Assembly: GCA_964628195.1 (NCBI GenBank) | Contig: CAZVPF010000014.1 | Coordinates: forward strand, 13,123-77,122 | DNA: 64,000 nucleotides | From: CAZVPF01 sp964628195 | Lineage (GTDB): Bacteria > Planctomycetota > Phycisphaerae > Sedimentisphaerales > Anaerohalosphaeraceae | Direction: 5' to 3' | Shown here: positions 8,122-16,755 of the stretch, piece by piece | Numbering within the stretch: the first letter of the stretch is position 1 | How the letters are laid out: every line of letters begins with the position of its first letter | Notes under the pieces: generated by a model | Told to the model about the DNA's origin: nothing | Databases searched by the model: none | What the model saw: only the letters and a program-made list of their open reading frames with translations | Program-made: the position numbers and the translations under genes

Positions 8122-8336
8122 TAATGCTGGTTCCATCTCGCGAGAACTCGACATTATCCACAACCCGTGGCAGGTATTCTGACTTACGTTCTACTTTTCG
8201 ACTCCTTCCCGTCCCGAAAGACAGTGGCAAAATGCCGAAAAGATTAAAGGCTTATGGCCAATGCGAACGCTTACAGCGGCGCGACCGTCGCGGATTTTCA
8301 CCGCGTTCCCTAACCTGAGGTTGATATTCATATATA
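8122..8336 (-). ncRNA. Cobalamin (AdoCbl-type) riboswitch
   Basis: Read on the minus strand, the aptamer core is plain. AGGGAACGCGGTG, AATCCGCGACGG, CGCCGCTGTAAGCG and, after a variable arm, AGTCAGAATACCTGCC correspond to the conserved cobalamin-riboswitch blocks, including the B12-box. Outer arms CAACC and GGTTG can close P1. A hairpin near 8130-8146 carries GCGA in its loop, which can pair with TCGC in the L5 region, as in the L5-L13 kissing contact. A terminator follows at 8015-8050. In known cases adenosylcobalamin binding shuts off expression of B12 uptake or synthesis genes. Here the only genes downstream in the same direction are the 48-residue protein and the PEP-CTERM protein. Confidence 0.92.
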
Positions 8337-8352
8337 AAAGATCAATTCAGGA

Positions 8353-8381
8353 GTTTTACCATGCCCGCACATTCAAAGCAA
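8353..8381 (-). promoter_or_regulatory. Possible sigma-70 promoter for the riboswitch unit
   Basis: On the minus strand TTGCTT (8381-8376), 17 bases, then TAAAAC (8358-8353). The predicted start near 8346 sits just before the first riboswitch base. Both hexamers are imperfect; position is the main support. Confidence 0.35.
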
Positions 8382-8417
8382 GCTCAAAATATATCAAAAT
8401 CCTGCTAAATCAAATAG

Positions 8418-9170
8418 CTATCCTGCCAATTGAATGACATTGTATTCGATAAGCAGCCAGAAAGCAGCGGCAATGCCGGCAATGACAATAATAAACGAAA
8501 CAAGCGAAGCGGCGAAAAGAAGCCCAAACCGCCTGCCCTGGCGCTTCATCATAGTCTCAAATTTCTCGTTCCTCTCATTGAGCGCGGCATTTATCTTTTC
8601 GAGGCTCTGAGTCTGGGCACCGGAATTTTTATCCAGCGACTCCATTTTGCTTCCCAGCGTATCGAAGCTTCCTGCCATTTTCTCGCCGGTGTTTACCGAC
8701 TGGGACAGCTTCTCGGCCATCTGGTCCAGCCGTTCAGTCTGCCTTGCCGCCTCGTTAGGTATCCGCTCGATTGCCTCTGTGAACTGCTCATTCTTAATCT
8801 GCGAGGTCTTGACCTGCTCGATGAGCTCCTTAACCAGCGTGTGCTGGCTTTTCATCGTCTCGGGCATAGTCTCCATAAGCCTGGGCAGTTTCGCAAGGGA
8901 GTCCATGAGCCTGTCGTTCTGATCGGCCTGCTTGGCAAGGTGGGTGTTAATTCCGTCCAGCTTGTCGATAAGCCTGTTGAAGCCCTCGTTGAGCCTTTCG
9001 AAGTTCTCCTGCCTTGACATCTCCTGCTTCTTCTCGGCAAGTGCCTTTTCAAGCTTAGCGGACTTGTCTTTGCCCCACCCCTCGCCTTTTTCCGGGCGCA
9101 GAGGCTCGGTTTGAGTCTTTTCGCCCGATTTTTTTCTCGTTATCCTCGACCAGAGACCTTTAATGGCCAT
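8418..9170 (-). CDS. Coiled-coil protein with C-terminal membrane anchor, unknown function
   Basis: A 250-residue protein. The basic N-terminus (GLWSRITRKKSGEK) leads into a long charged helical region, about residues 40-210, with heptad-like repeats such as RLNEGFNRLIDKLDGIN, RLDQMAEKLSQSVNTGEKM and ALNERNEKFETMMKRQGRR. A single hydrophobic helix (about 217-245) ends at the C-terminus, so it is probably tail-anchored with the coil in the cytoplasm. AAAGGAG five bases before the ATG at 9170 fixes the start over two upstream ATGs. It lies about 90 bases downstream of rpoD on the same strand. The pattern recalls chemoreceptor or RmuC-like coils but no family motif is present. No function can be assigned. 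Confidence 0.75.
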   Translation of the reverse strand: MAIKGLWSRITRKKSGEKTQTEPLRPEKGEGWGKDKSAKLEKALAEKKQEMSRQENFERLNEGFNRLIDKLDGINTHLAKQADQNDRLMDSLAKLPRLMETMPETMKSQHTLVKELIEQVKTSQIKNEQFTEAIERIPNEAARQTERLDQMAEKLSQSVNTGEKMAGSFDTLGSKMESLDKNSGAQTQSLEKINAALNERNEKFETMMKRQGRRFGLLFAASLVSFIIVIAGIAAAFWLLIEYNVIQLAG

Positions 9171-9263
9171 CACGACTCCTTTCATCATTAAACAAAATCC
9201 ACTGCCTGATGATAAACAGGAGAAGATGAATAATCAAGGGAAAAAATGGGCCACTGGCCGAAG

Positions 9264-11099
9264 CTATGCTGTCTTATGGTCCAAAAAGCCCTCGAGTTTC
9301 CTGCTGCGAACCGGGTGCTGGAGTTTGCGTATCGCCTTTGCTTCGACCTGCCTTACACGCTCGCGGGTTACTTTGAATATCCTGCCGACCTCTTCAAGCG
9401 TATATGTATACCCGTCACCGATACCGTAGCGAAGCTTGATTATTTCGCGCTCGCGGTAAGTAAGCGTCTTTAGCACCTGGTCGATTCGCTCCTTAAGCAT
9501 CTCCTGGGTTGCCGACTGCACGGGCGACTCAACGCTGTCGTCCTCGATAAAGTCGCCGAAGTAACTGTCCTCGCTCTCGCCGATAGGCCTGTCAAGGCTG
9601 AACGGGTGCTTGGATATCTTAAGAACGCGCCTTGCCTCGGAAACGGTCATCTCGCCTGCGGTTGCGATCTCCTCGATAGTGGGCTCCCTGCCGAGCTCCT
9701 GTGAAAGGTTCTTGCTCAGTGTCCGCAGCCTGCTCATCGTCTCTATCATGTGAACCGGGATACGTATAGTCCTCGCATGGTCGGCGATTGCCCTGGTAAT
9801 GGCCTGCCTTATCCACCACGTTGCGTATGTGCTGAACTTATATCCCCTGCGGTACTCGTACTTATCCACCGCCCGCATAAGACCCGTATTGCCCTCCTGG
9901 ATGATATCAAGGAAGCTGAGTCCCCTGTTGCGGTACTTTTTGGCGATGGAAACCACCAGCCTGAGGTTTCCGCCGGACAGCTTTCTTTTCGCGTCCTCAT
10001 ATTGCGCGTAAACGGCCTCGATCGAACGCAGCCGTTTTTCAAGCTGCTTGGGGCTTTCGAGTATAAGTCCCTGCAGGCCGTCTATTTCCTGCTTCATTGC
10101 CTCGATATCTTCTTCGGCGTAATCACGGGTAGGGCCGCCGTCGATGATCGCCTGCACCTGCCGCATTTTCAGTTTAATGCCCTGCAGCTTCTTCATCATC
10201 GGCTGAATCCTGCTTGTACGCAGGCTGAGCTCCTCAAGCAGCGTCGCGATCTTTCGCCTGTTGCGGTGAAGCTGTTTAAGCTGCTGCTTCGACTCTTCCA
10301 CGTTGCCGATGCTCTGTATCTCGATAAACAGTTTCGCGTTGCGTTCGAGCAGCATATTGATCGTCGTCAGGTTATGCGGAAGTCTCTTTTTCACCACCGA
10401 CCTGACAAGATTTTCGCTGGTGCTCATTTTCATCGTCCTGTCAAAAGGCAGCGTGCCCTCGTGAACCTGCTGAAGTATCTCAACTGCCATCTTGGCACAG
10501 TAGTCGTTCTCAAGCACCTTTCGCCTGAAAGCGAGCCTCGTAAGCTCTATCTTTCTTGCAAGACTGATCTCCTCGTCACGCGAAAGAAGATCGATCTCAC
10601 CCATCTGAGTCAAATACATCCTCACCGGGTCGTCGATACGACGGCCCTCGGCCTCGATCTCTTTTTCAGAGAGAAACTCTTCCTCTTCGTCTTCGTCGCC
10701 CTCGACGTCCTCTTCCTCAAAGTCGGTCTCGTCCTCGGACTGCTGCTTGGCCTTTTTCTTTTTCAGGTCAGCCTCATCGATAAGCTGTACGCCCATCTCA
10801 TCGAGCGTCATAAGCAGGCTGTCAAGCCTGTTGGGGCTTATCGCATCGTCCGGCAGCTGCTCGTTCATTTCCTCGTATGTAAGATAGCCCTGCTTTTTTC
10901 CGTGCTCAATAAGAGATTTGATAATATCCTCAGATGCGCTTCCGGCCCTGATCTCTTTTGCCTTTCTAGCGATCTGCTGCTCGTCGATATCCTCTTCCTT
11001 TTGCTTTTCCTTGTCAACCGCAGCCTGGGCATCGTCAAGAATCTTCTCAATCTTTTCGTCTTGCTTCTTTGGCTTGTTTTTCTTCTTTTTAGTCGGCAT
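9264..11099 (-). CDS. rpoD: RNA polymerase primary sigma factor RpoD
   Basis: A 611-residue sigma-70. A Lys-rich start and a very acidic stretch (about 125-145) precede region 1.2 (DPVRMYLTQMG). Region 2 holds NLRLVVSIAKKYRNRGLSF and YKFSTYATWWIRQAITRAIA, the -10 recognition and core-binding segments. Region 3 is VHMIETMSRL onward. Region 4 holds LTYREREIIKLRYG and the helix-turn-helix TLEEVGRIFKVTRERVRQ. This is the housekeeping factor that directs core polymerase. AAGGAAACAG before the ATG supports the start. dnaG lies 30 bases upstream on the same strand, the classical macromolecular-synthesis pairing, without rpsU. Confidence 0.97.
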   Translation of the reverse strand: MPTKKKKNKPKKQDEKIEKILDDAQAAVDKEKQKEEDIDEQQIARKAKEIRAGSASEDIIKSLIEHGKKQGYLTYEEMNEQLPDDAISPNRLDSLLMTLDEMGVQLIDEADLKKKKAKQQSEDETDFEEEDVEGDEDEEEEFLSEKEIEAEGRRIDDPVRMYLTQMGEIDLLSRDEEISLARKIELTRLAFRRKVLENDYCAKMAVEILQQVHEGTLPFDRTMKMSTSENLVRSVVKKRLPHNLTTINMLLERNAKLFIEIQSIGNVEESKQQLKQLHRNRRKIATLLEELSLRTSRIQPMMKKLQGIKLKMRQVQAIIDGGPTRDYAEEDIEAMKQEIDGLQGLILESPKQLEKRLRSIEAVYAQYEDAKRKLSGGNLRLVVSIAKKYRNRGLSFLDIIQEGNTGLMRAVDKYEYRRGYKFSTYATWWIRQAITRAIADHARTIRIPVHMIETMSRLRTLSKNLSQELGREPTIEEIATAGEMTVSEARRVLKISKHPFSLDRPIGESEDSYFGDFIEDDSVESPVQSATQEMLKERIDQVLKTLTYREREIIKLRYGIGDGYTYTLEEVGRIFKVTRERVRQVEAKAIRKLQHPVRSRKLEGFLDHKTA

Positions 11100-11129
11100 C
11101 TGTTTCCTTAGCTAAATACGAAACCCGCA

Positions 11130-12944
11130 TTAAATCCTCAGGCCCGGGTTTCTCTTGTTCGGTGAACGTAAAGATGACATTAGATGGTATAAGTATTCGT
11201 CTTTATCCGCGTTTTTGTTCATTTTTTCATTATTTTTCCGTTGCAGGGTGCTGTTTTGAAGCACTTCGATGCTGTCGGCAAGGCGTTTTTCATTATCGCC
11301 CTTGCTGATTTCAGTGTCGGCGGCACCTGTCAGCCATGAAGAGGCCTCCGTGCTTTCTATATTGGCAAGCAATGCGCTGAGATTTACACTTTCCTCTTTT
11401 TCAAGCATCTCGAACAATGCTTTTGCGATCTCGGCGAAATAAGGCACGGTAAAATCTTCAGCGTCCAGTTTGTCCCTGTAACCGGAATATAGCGAAGGCT
11501 CGGCAATAAGGGCCTCGAGTATTTCAGACTGCGCCTTGCCCTCAAGGTCCAGGCCCCTTTCAAGGCTGACAACCCGCTGGTCGGTTACGTTATAAACCCT
11601 CGCCGCGGACGGTCCGCTTGAGAGCCTTTTCAGATGGCTTTGAAGTTTCGACACCTCCATACCGATAATGCCCGCAAGTTTGTTTACCAGTATCCCGGCT
11701 TCTATCGCGTCAAGGTTCTCGCTCCGCAAAGCCTTTGCAACAACTTCAAGATACTCCCGCACCGCACGGTTCTTGTCGGTAACGGTGTCGCTGCTGTCGA
11801 ACTGCCGGGCCATGGTGTCCCATTTGAACTTCATCACATCGACAGCCTTGTTAATAACGTCCGTCAATGCGTCCGGCCCTGCTTCGAGCAGATAATCGCA
11901 CGGGTCCTTGCCCTGCGGCACAAAAGCCAGCCGTATATCTATCCTTTCCTCAAGGCACACGTCAAGGGCCCGGTTTGCAGCCGATACACCCGCCTCATCG
12001 CTGTCAAATACCAGCACGATCGATTTTGCGTACCGCCTCAGAAGCCTTGCATGACCGGGTGTAAAGCTCGTGCCCAGCGTCGCCGCGACGTTGCTGACAG
12101 CGAACTGATGGGCCATTATAACGTCCGTATACCCCTCCATAACCACCGCAGTACCTGTCGTGCCGATGGAGTGCCTGGCCCTGTCGAGCCCGTACAAGCA
12201 GTTGCTCTTGTCGAAAAGCGGTGTAGCGGGAGAGTTCATATACTTCGCAGGGTCGTCCCCCAGCGTCCTGCCGCCAAAACCGATAACACGTGAAGTCGAA
12301 TCCATTATCGGGAACATAACCCGGTTACGAAACTTGTCGTACCCGCCTGCGTCATTTTCCTTCTTGACTATCAGCCCCGCCTGGACAAGCAGGCTTTCCG
12401 GTATGTTGGCCACTCGGGCCTTGTTCATGAGTTCCGACCAGCCGGGGCAGGCAAAACCAATGCCCCAAACCTTGATCGTATTGTCATTGAACCCCCGGGA
12501 CGCAAGATACTCCCTCGCCTCCCTGCCGATCAGGCTGTCCTCAAGATTCGCGCGAAAATATCTCGCCGCCCACTTATTGACCCTTGCGATATCGCCCGGG
12601 TCGGCCTGGCCGGGCTGCTTTTGCTTTTTTCCGGCTGGCTTGTACTCAATACCCGCCCTTTCGGCAAGCCTCTGCAGCGACTGCCCGAAACTAAGGCCCT
12701 CTTTCATCTGGACGAACTTGATCACATCCCCGCCCGCACCACACGCGAAACACTTGAAAATCTGCTTCTGCGGGCTTACATACATGCTCGGACGGTGATC
12801 CTGGTGAAACGGACACAGACCAACAAACTCCTTGCCCTTCTTGTCAAGGCGCAGATATTCCGATACAAGGTCCACAATATCCGTAGCCTGCTGGATACGG
12901 GTAATTATTGTATTGTCAAAGCTTCCCGTCAATCTTTCTCTCAC
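11130..12944 (-). CDS. dnaG: DNA primase DnaG
   Basis: A 604-residue primase with the three expected parts. The CHC2 zinc finger has C44, H47, C65 and C68 (CPFHQDH and FKCFACGAGGD). The TOPRIM core has VVMEGYTDVIMAHQ and VLVFDSDEAG, giving the acidic metal ligands. A C-terminal helicase-interaction region follows. It makes RNA primers for replication forks together with DnaB. The start is a GTG at 12944 with no clear ribosome site. Some 214 bases separate it from the next gene upstream; the promoter for dnaG-rpoD must lie there, but no convincing hexamer pair was found. Confidence 0.96.
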   Translation of the reverse strand: MRERLTGSFDNTIITRIQQATDIVDLVSEYLRLDKKGKEFVGLCPFHQDHRPSMYVSPQKQIFKCFACGAGGDVIKFVQMKEGLSFGQSLQRLAERAGIEYKPAGKKQKQPGQADPGDIARVNKWAARYFRANLEDSLIGREAREYLASRGFNDNTIKVWGIGFACPGWSELMNKARVANIPESLLVQAGLIVKKENDAGGYDKFRNRVMFPIMDSTSRVIGFGGRTLGDDPAKYMNSPATPLFDKSNCLYGLDRARHSIGTTGTAVVMEGYTDVIMAHQFAVSNVAATLGTSFTPGHARLLRRYAKSIVLVFDSDEAGVSAANRALDVCLEERIDIRLAFVPQGKDPCDYLLEAGPDALTDVINKAVDVMKFKWDTMARQFDSSDTVTDKNRAVREYLEVVAKALRSENLDAIEAGILVNKLAGIIGMEVSKLQSHLKRLSSGPSAARVYNVTDQRVVSLERGLDLEGKAQSEILEALIAEPSLYSGYRDKLDAEDFTVPYFAEIAKALFEMLEKEESVNLSALLANIESTEASSWLTGAADTEISKGDNEKRLADSIEVLQNSTLQRKNNEKMNKNADKDEYLYHLMSSLRSPNKRNPGLRI

Positions 12945-13158
12945 GATTTGTAATTAAACGCCGTCCGGCAAAAACATCCTGTAAATAACCCGCCATTAAT
13001 ATTGTTAGCTGGGGAACCAGGCGAAAAAACAAAGCAACACAGTAAGTATATGTCACAAAAGAGTCAAAGTCAAGACAACCCAACCCAAAACCCCATTTCT
13101 GGGCCGGAAATAAACTAAAATTATGAAGTAGACACTTTGTTTAATGGGAAACAGGCTG

Positions 13159-13845
13159 TTACTCAAATAGCGACCTGATATGGTCTATATCAAGGGAGTT
13201 ATAACTTTCAACCACCATCTCGCTGAGAGGCTGGAGCTTTTCTTTTGTATAAGTAGTGGTTACGCCCAGTTTTTTCATGCCCGCTGCTTTTGCCGCTTCA
13301 AGGCCCCACATGGAATCCTCGACAACCAGGCACTCAGCCGGGGTTATCCCCTCGCCATCCATCGATTCATTAAGCTTTTTTAGGGCCATAAGGTATCCTT
13401 CCGGATCCGGCTTGCCTTTTTCCACATCGTCGGCGGTTATAATTACGCTAAAGCTGTTCTCGATGCCGGAACCGGCAAGCATCTGGTCTATATCCCGCCT
13501 GGTCGCCCCGGAGCAGATAGCAAGAGCAAGCCCCGCATCTTCGAGCCGGCGTACAAGATCAACAACCCCCTCGATAATAATGCTCTCGGTCGCGGCAAGA
13601 GACTCGAACTTCGCAGTCTTGATATTGAAGATATCCTGCACCTGCGATTCGTTCCAGTTTCTGCCGAAATCTCTTGAAACGGCATAGATATTATCAAAAT
13701 CCGAATAGCCCAGGTACTTCTCGTAATGAATTTCTTTGGGCATATCAAGGTCATAACTGGCGAAAGCATGCGCCAGTGCCTTGTAATGCAGTATCTCGGA
13801 ATCGGCAATGACCCCGTCAAAATCAAAAATAACCGCCTTTAACAT
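13159..13845 (-). CDS. HAD-superfamily phosphatase (beta-phosphoglucomutase/CbbY type)
   Basis: A 228-residue protein with HAD motif I at the start (VIFDFDGVIADSE), motif II (ICSGATRR), Lys and motif III/IV region (GKPDPEGYLMALKKL, CLVVEDSMWGLEAAKAAG). A small helical cap lies between motifs I and II. This subgroup removes phosphate from, or isomerises, sugar phosphates and similar small metabolites; the substrate cannot be read from sequence. AGGGA before the ATG at 13845 supports this start over a GTG one codon earlier. It follows the acyl-CoA dehydrogenase gene by 18 bases and is probably the last gene of the etf operon, although a link in function is not evident. Confidence 0.88.
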   Translation of the reverse strand: MLKAVIFDFDGVIADSEILHYKALAHAFASYDLDMPKEIHYEKYLGYSDFDNIYAVSRDFGRNWNESQVQDIFNIKTAKFESLAATESIIIEGVVDLVRRLEDAGLALAICSGATRRDIDQMLAGSGIENSFSVIITADDVEKGKPDPEGYLMALKKLNESMDGEGITPAECLVVEDSMWGLEAAKAAGMKKLGVTTTYTKEKLQPLSEMVVESYNSLDIDHIRSLFE

Positions 13846-13863
13846 CACTCTTCCCTACCCTTA

Positions 13864-15669
13864 TCACCCAATTTCCGGAACGGGCCCAGCCAGCATTTCA
13901 TAATTTTCGAAAGTCGACTTGTCCCCTGCCGTTATATTTTTTACAAGGGCATCTATCTTCGGCATCGCTCTTGTGACAAACCGCCTTGCAATAACCGATT
14001 TGCGTTTCTTCATATCGACCATACGTGCCTCGCCATTTCCCGAACCGCGGGAAACCAGCGTCGAAATCTCAACCTTCGTCGAAGCCTGCCCGCAGAAAAG
14101 GTAGCCGATGATAATGTCCATCGCCACGTCCACAATATCCCTGCCGAACAGGTCCATGTAATCCACGCCGGCTTTTTTAACAAAAGCGACAGCCTCTTTC
14201 AGTTTTTCAGTAGCGCCGGCCAGCATCCCGCAAAGGTCCTGTACATGGGAATCATACTGCTTTGCGGCAAGTTCATCGATATACTTCTCAGCCGTCCCGC
14301 CGCAAACGCCTCGGACCGCGGCGACGACCTGAAGCTGAGTCGTCCCTTCATATATCGTTGTGATCCGCGCATCCCGCGCGTGCCTTTCACTGGCGTAGTC
14401 CCGCATATACCCGCTGCCGCCGAGTACCTGTATCGCGTCATAAGCGACCGTATTGCACATCTCCGAGCAGTAATACTTGCTCATCGGAGTGAGCATCCCG
14501 GCAAGACGTTTATACTTTTTCGCCTGTCCCTTCAACTCTTTTGCCTTGGCCTTATCTTCCGGCAGGTTTTCACACAGCTTGTCATATCCCATAAGGAAAT
14601 CGACAACCCTGCTGGTCTCATACAAGAGCGCCCTGCCGGCCTCTATCTGCATTTTCATTTCAATTACCATATCCCGCACAGCCGGAAGTTTTTCGATAGC
14701 CCCGCCGAACTGCTTCCTGCTAGCCGCGTAGTCCCGCGCTATCCGGTATGCGGCCTCGGCAATACCAAGCGACTGGCCGGCAATACCGATCCTGGCCCCG
14801 TTCATAAGGCTCATAACATATGTCACCAAACCGCGCTGTCTTTCGCCGATTATCTCACAGGGAGTGTTATCGAAAAATATCTCGCAAGTCGGCGAACCGT
14901 GAATGCCCAGCTTGTCCTCGAGCCTGCGTATATGAACCGTCGGCCCGCTGTCGCAAACGAAAAGACTGAGCCCAAGCCCGCCTGTCCGGTCCTGCTCGCT
15001 CCTTGCCAGTACAAGAAGCACCTCGCCGCAGCCGTTAGTTATAAATCGTTTAACACCGTTAAGATACCAATTGCCGTCGTTGTCCTGGTAGGCCCGCAGT
15101 TTGACCGCCTGCAGATCGGAACCCGCGTCGGGCTCTGTCAATACCATCGCGCCGGTCACCTTGCCCTGGGAAAACTTGTGCAGGTACTTTTGCTTGATCT
15201 GTTCAGAAGCGAAAAAGTTTATCGTCTCTGCAATTCCCTGCAAGCCGAATATATTCATAATCGAAGCGTCTGCGCGGGAAACGATTTCAATAGCCGCAGA
15301 ATAAACAAGGTTCGGAAAATTCAAACCGCCGAAACGATACGGCAGCGTAAAGCCCATCACATCCGCCTTGGCCAGCTTTTCAAGCGACTCGGCGATGCCC
15401 GGAGCATAACTGACCGAACCGTCCTCGTGCAGCGTGTTACCGTCCTTGTCAACGTCTTCACCGCGCGGCGCTATAAAGTCCGCGCTGAGCCCGCCAACCG
15501 AATCCAGCACCAGCTTATAATTTTCCACAGCTTCAGCGGCATCGGCAGGGGCAGTGTCAAATTCCTCTGTAAACCTGAAACCCTCTTCGGTAAACTCGGC
15601 AATGTTACCCAGCTCGACATGATCGAGGAGGAACTTTATATCGTCATTATCCTGATAGAAATTACCCAT
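13864..15669 (-). CDS. Acyl-CoA dehydrogenase, long form
   Basis: A 601-residue flavoprotein of the acyl-CoA dehydrogenase family, about 200 residues longer than the common 380-400 form. Seen motifs are the FAD/substrate segment GAMVLTEPDAGSDLQ, FITNGC, the ASRKQFGGAI segment, AIQVLGGSGYMRDY and the catalytic-base motif ARITTIYEGTTQ (Glu near 430). A C-terminal helical extension (about 450-601) follows, as in long-chain or AcdA-type enzymes. It oxidises an acyl-CoA to the enoyl-CoA, or reduces it in the reverse sense, and passes electrons to Etf. etfA ends 25 bases upstream, so the three proteins are probably a unit. In anaerobes similar units can bifurcate electrons to ferredoxin; that is not shown here. 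Confidence 0.9.
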   Translation of the reverse strand: MGNFYQDNDDIKFLLDHVELGNIAEFTEEGFRFTEEFDTAPADAAEAVENYKLVLDSVGGLSADFIAPRGEDVDKDGNTLHEDGSVSYAPGIAESLEKLAKADVMGFTLPYRFGGLNFPNLVYSAAIEIVSRADASIMNIFGLQGIAETINFFASEQIKQKYLHKFSQGKVTGAMVLTEPDAGSDLQAVKLRAYQDNDGNWYLNGVKRFITNGCGEVLLVLARSEQDRTGGLGLSLFVCDSGPTVHIRRLEDKLGIHGSPTCEIFFDNTPCEIIGERQRGLVTYVMSLMNGARIGIAGQSLGIAEAAYRIARDYAASRKQFGGAIEKLPAVRDMVIEMKMQIEAGRALLYETSRVVDFLMGYDKLCENLPEDKAKAKELKGQAKKYKRLAGMLTPMSKYYCSEMCNTVAYDAIQVLGGSGYMRDYASERHARDARITTIYEGTTQLQVVAAVRGVCGGTAEKYIDELAAKQYDSHVQDLCGMLAGATEKLKEAVAFVKKAGVDYMDLFGRDIVDVAMDIIIGYLFCGQASTKVEISTLVSRGSGNGEARMVDMKKRKSVIARRFVTRAMPKIDALVKNITAGDKSTFENYEMLAGPVPEIG

Positions 15670-15694
15670 ATCACGATTCCATTCAAATTAACTG

Positions 15695-16723
15695 TTAAAC
15701 TTTTTCCTTTATTGACCTGATCATCATCGGGATTACATCGTTCAGGTCGCCGACGATCTTATAATGAGCGATATCGAATATCGGGGCCTCAGGGTCCTTG
15801 TTTATCGCGATGATCTTCCTGCTGTCGCTCATGCCCGCCTGGTGCTGTATGGCCCCGCTGATACCTGCGGCGATATAAAGGCTGGGCCGAACCGTCGTGC
15901 CAGTCTGGCCTATCTGGTGGTCCCTGTCGATAAACCCGAGGTCCACCGCTGCCCTTGTAGCGCCGGGCGCGGCGCCAAGGCAATTCGCCAAATCCCAGAT
16001 CAGCCGGAAATTGTCCTTGCTGCCCACTCCTGCACCGCCGGCGACTATCACGCGTGAAGCCTTAAGGTTTACCTTCTTCTCCTGGAAATGCTCACGAAGT
16101 ATCTCTATCGCAATGTCCTCGGCGGAAACATGCACTTCATGCTCGACAACCTCGGCCTTTCTGCTGACGTCCGGCTCGGGCATGGGCATAACGCCCTCGC
16201 GAACCGTCGCCATCTGGGGCCAGCGATCGTAGTTAATGATCCACGCTATAATATTGCCCCCAAAAGCAGGACGTATCTGGAAAAGCAAATTCTCGTGAAC
16301 CGTCTTGTTTTTCTTATCCTCATGGTCACCTATCTGAAGATCCGTGCAGTCAGCGGTAAGCCCGGCTTTAACACTGCTGGCGATATGAGGCGCAAGGTCC
16401 CTGCCGCATGCCGTTGCACCGTAAAGGACGATCTGAGGCTTATATTTTTCAATTAAATCACAAATAACTTTTGAATACGTGCTCGTCTGGTAATGACCAA
16501 GCAGGGGATGCTTTGCAACATACACCTTGTCCGCGCCGTAATGTGCGAGCTTTTCTATGTGGTCGTCAACTTTATCGCCCAGCAGCACCGCGCTTAACTT
16601 GACACCGAGTTTGTCGGCAAGCTCTCTGCCTTTGCTCATAAGCTCAAGCGGAGTATCAGCCAGCTTGCCGTTGTTGTGCTCGGCAAAGACCCAAACTTCA
16701 CCTTTTCTGTTTACTTCGATCAT
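15695..16723 (-). CDS. etfA: Electron transfer flavoprotein alpha subunit
   Basis: A 342-residue EtfA. The N-terminal domain contains VWVFAEHNNGKLADTPLEL and LYGATACGRDLAPHIASS. The C-terminal FAD domain contains VIVAGGAGVGS, GATRAAVDLGF, DHQIGQTGTTVRPSLYIAAG, ISGAIQHQAGM and INKDPEAPIF, all hallmarks of the FAD site in domain II. With EtfB it forms a soluble heterodimer that carries electrons between the dehydrogenase encoded next door and a membrane or soluble acceptor. AAGGGA precedes the ATG by five bases. The gene lies 32 bases after etfB. Confidence 0.95.
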   Translation of the reverse strand: MIEVNRKGEVWVFAEHNNGKLADTPLELMSKGRELADKLGVKLSAVLLGDKVDDHIEKLAHYGADKVYVAKHPLLGHYQTSTYSKVICDLIEKYKPQIVLYGATACGRDLAPHIASSVKAGLTADCTDLQIGDHEDKKNKTVHENLLFQIRPAFGGNIIAWIINYDRWPQMATVREGVMPMPEPDVSRKAEVVEHEVHVSAEDIAIEILREHFQEKKVNLKASRVIVAGGAGVGSKDNFRLIWDLANCLGAAPGATRAAVDLGFIDRDHQIGQTGTTVRPSLYIAAGISGAIQHQAGMSDSRKIIAINKDPEAPIFDIAHYKIVGDLNDVIPMMIRSIKEKV

Positions 16724-16755
16724 ATAAATCCCTTATTCTTCCTGTCAACAGCCCG

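Noticed and set aside
8049..8318. Plus-strand frame of 89 residues
   Set aside because: It runs antisense through the cobalamin riboswitch and has no ribosome site.
9750..11111. Plus-strand frame of 453 residues opposite rpoD
   Set aside because: It is a long antisense shadow of a sigma factor gene; composition mirrors rpoD codons. The same holds for the long frames opposite the acyl-CoA dehydrogenase and the hydrogenase.
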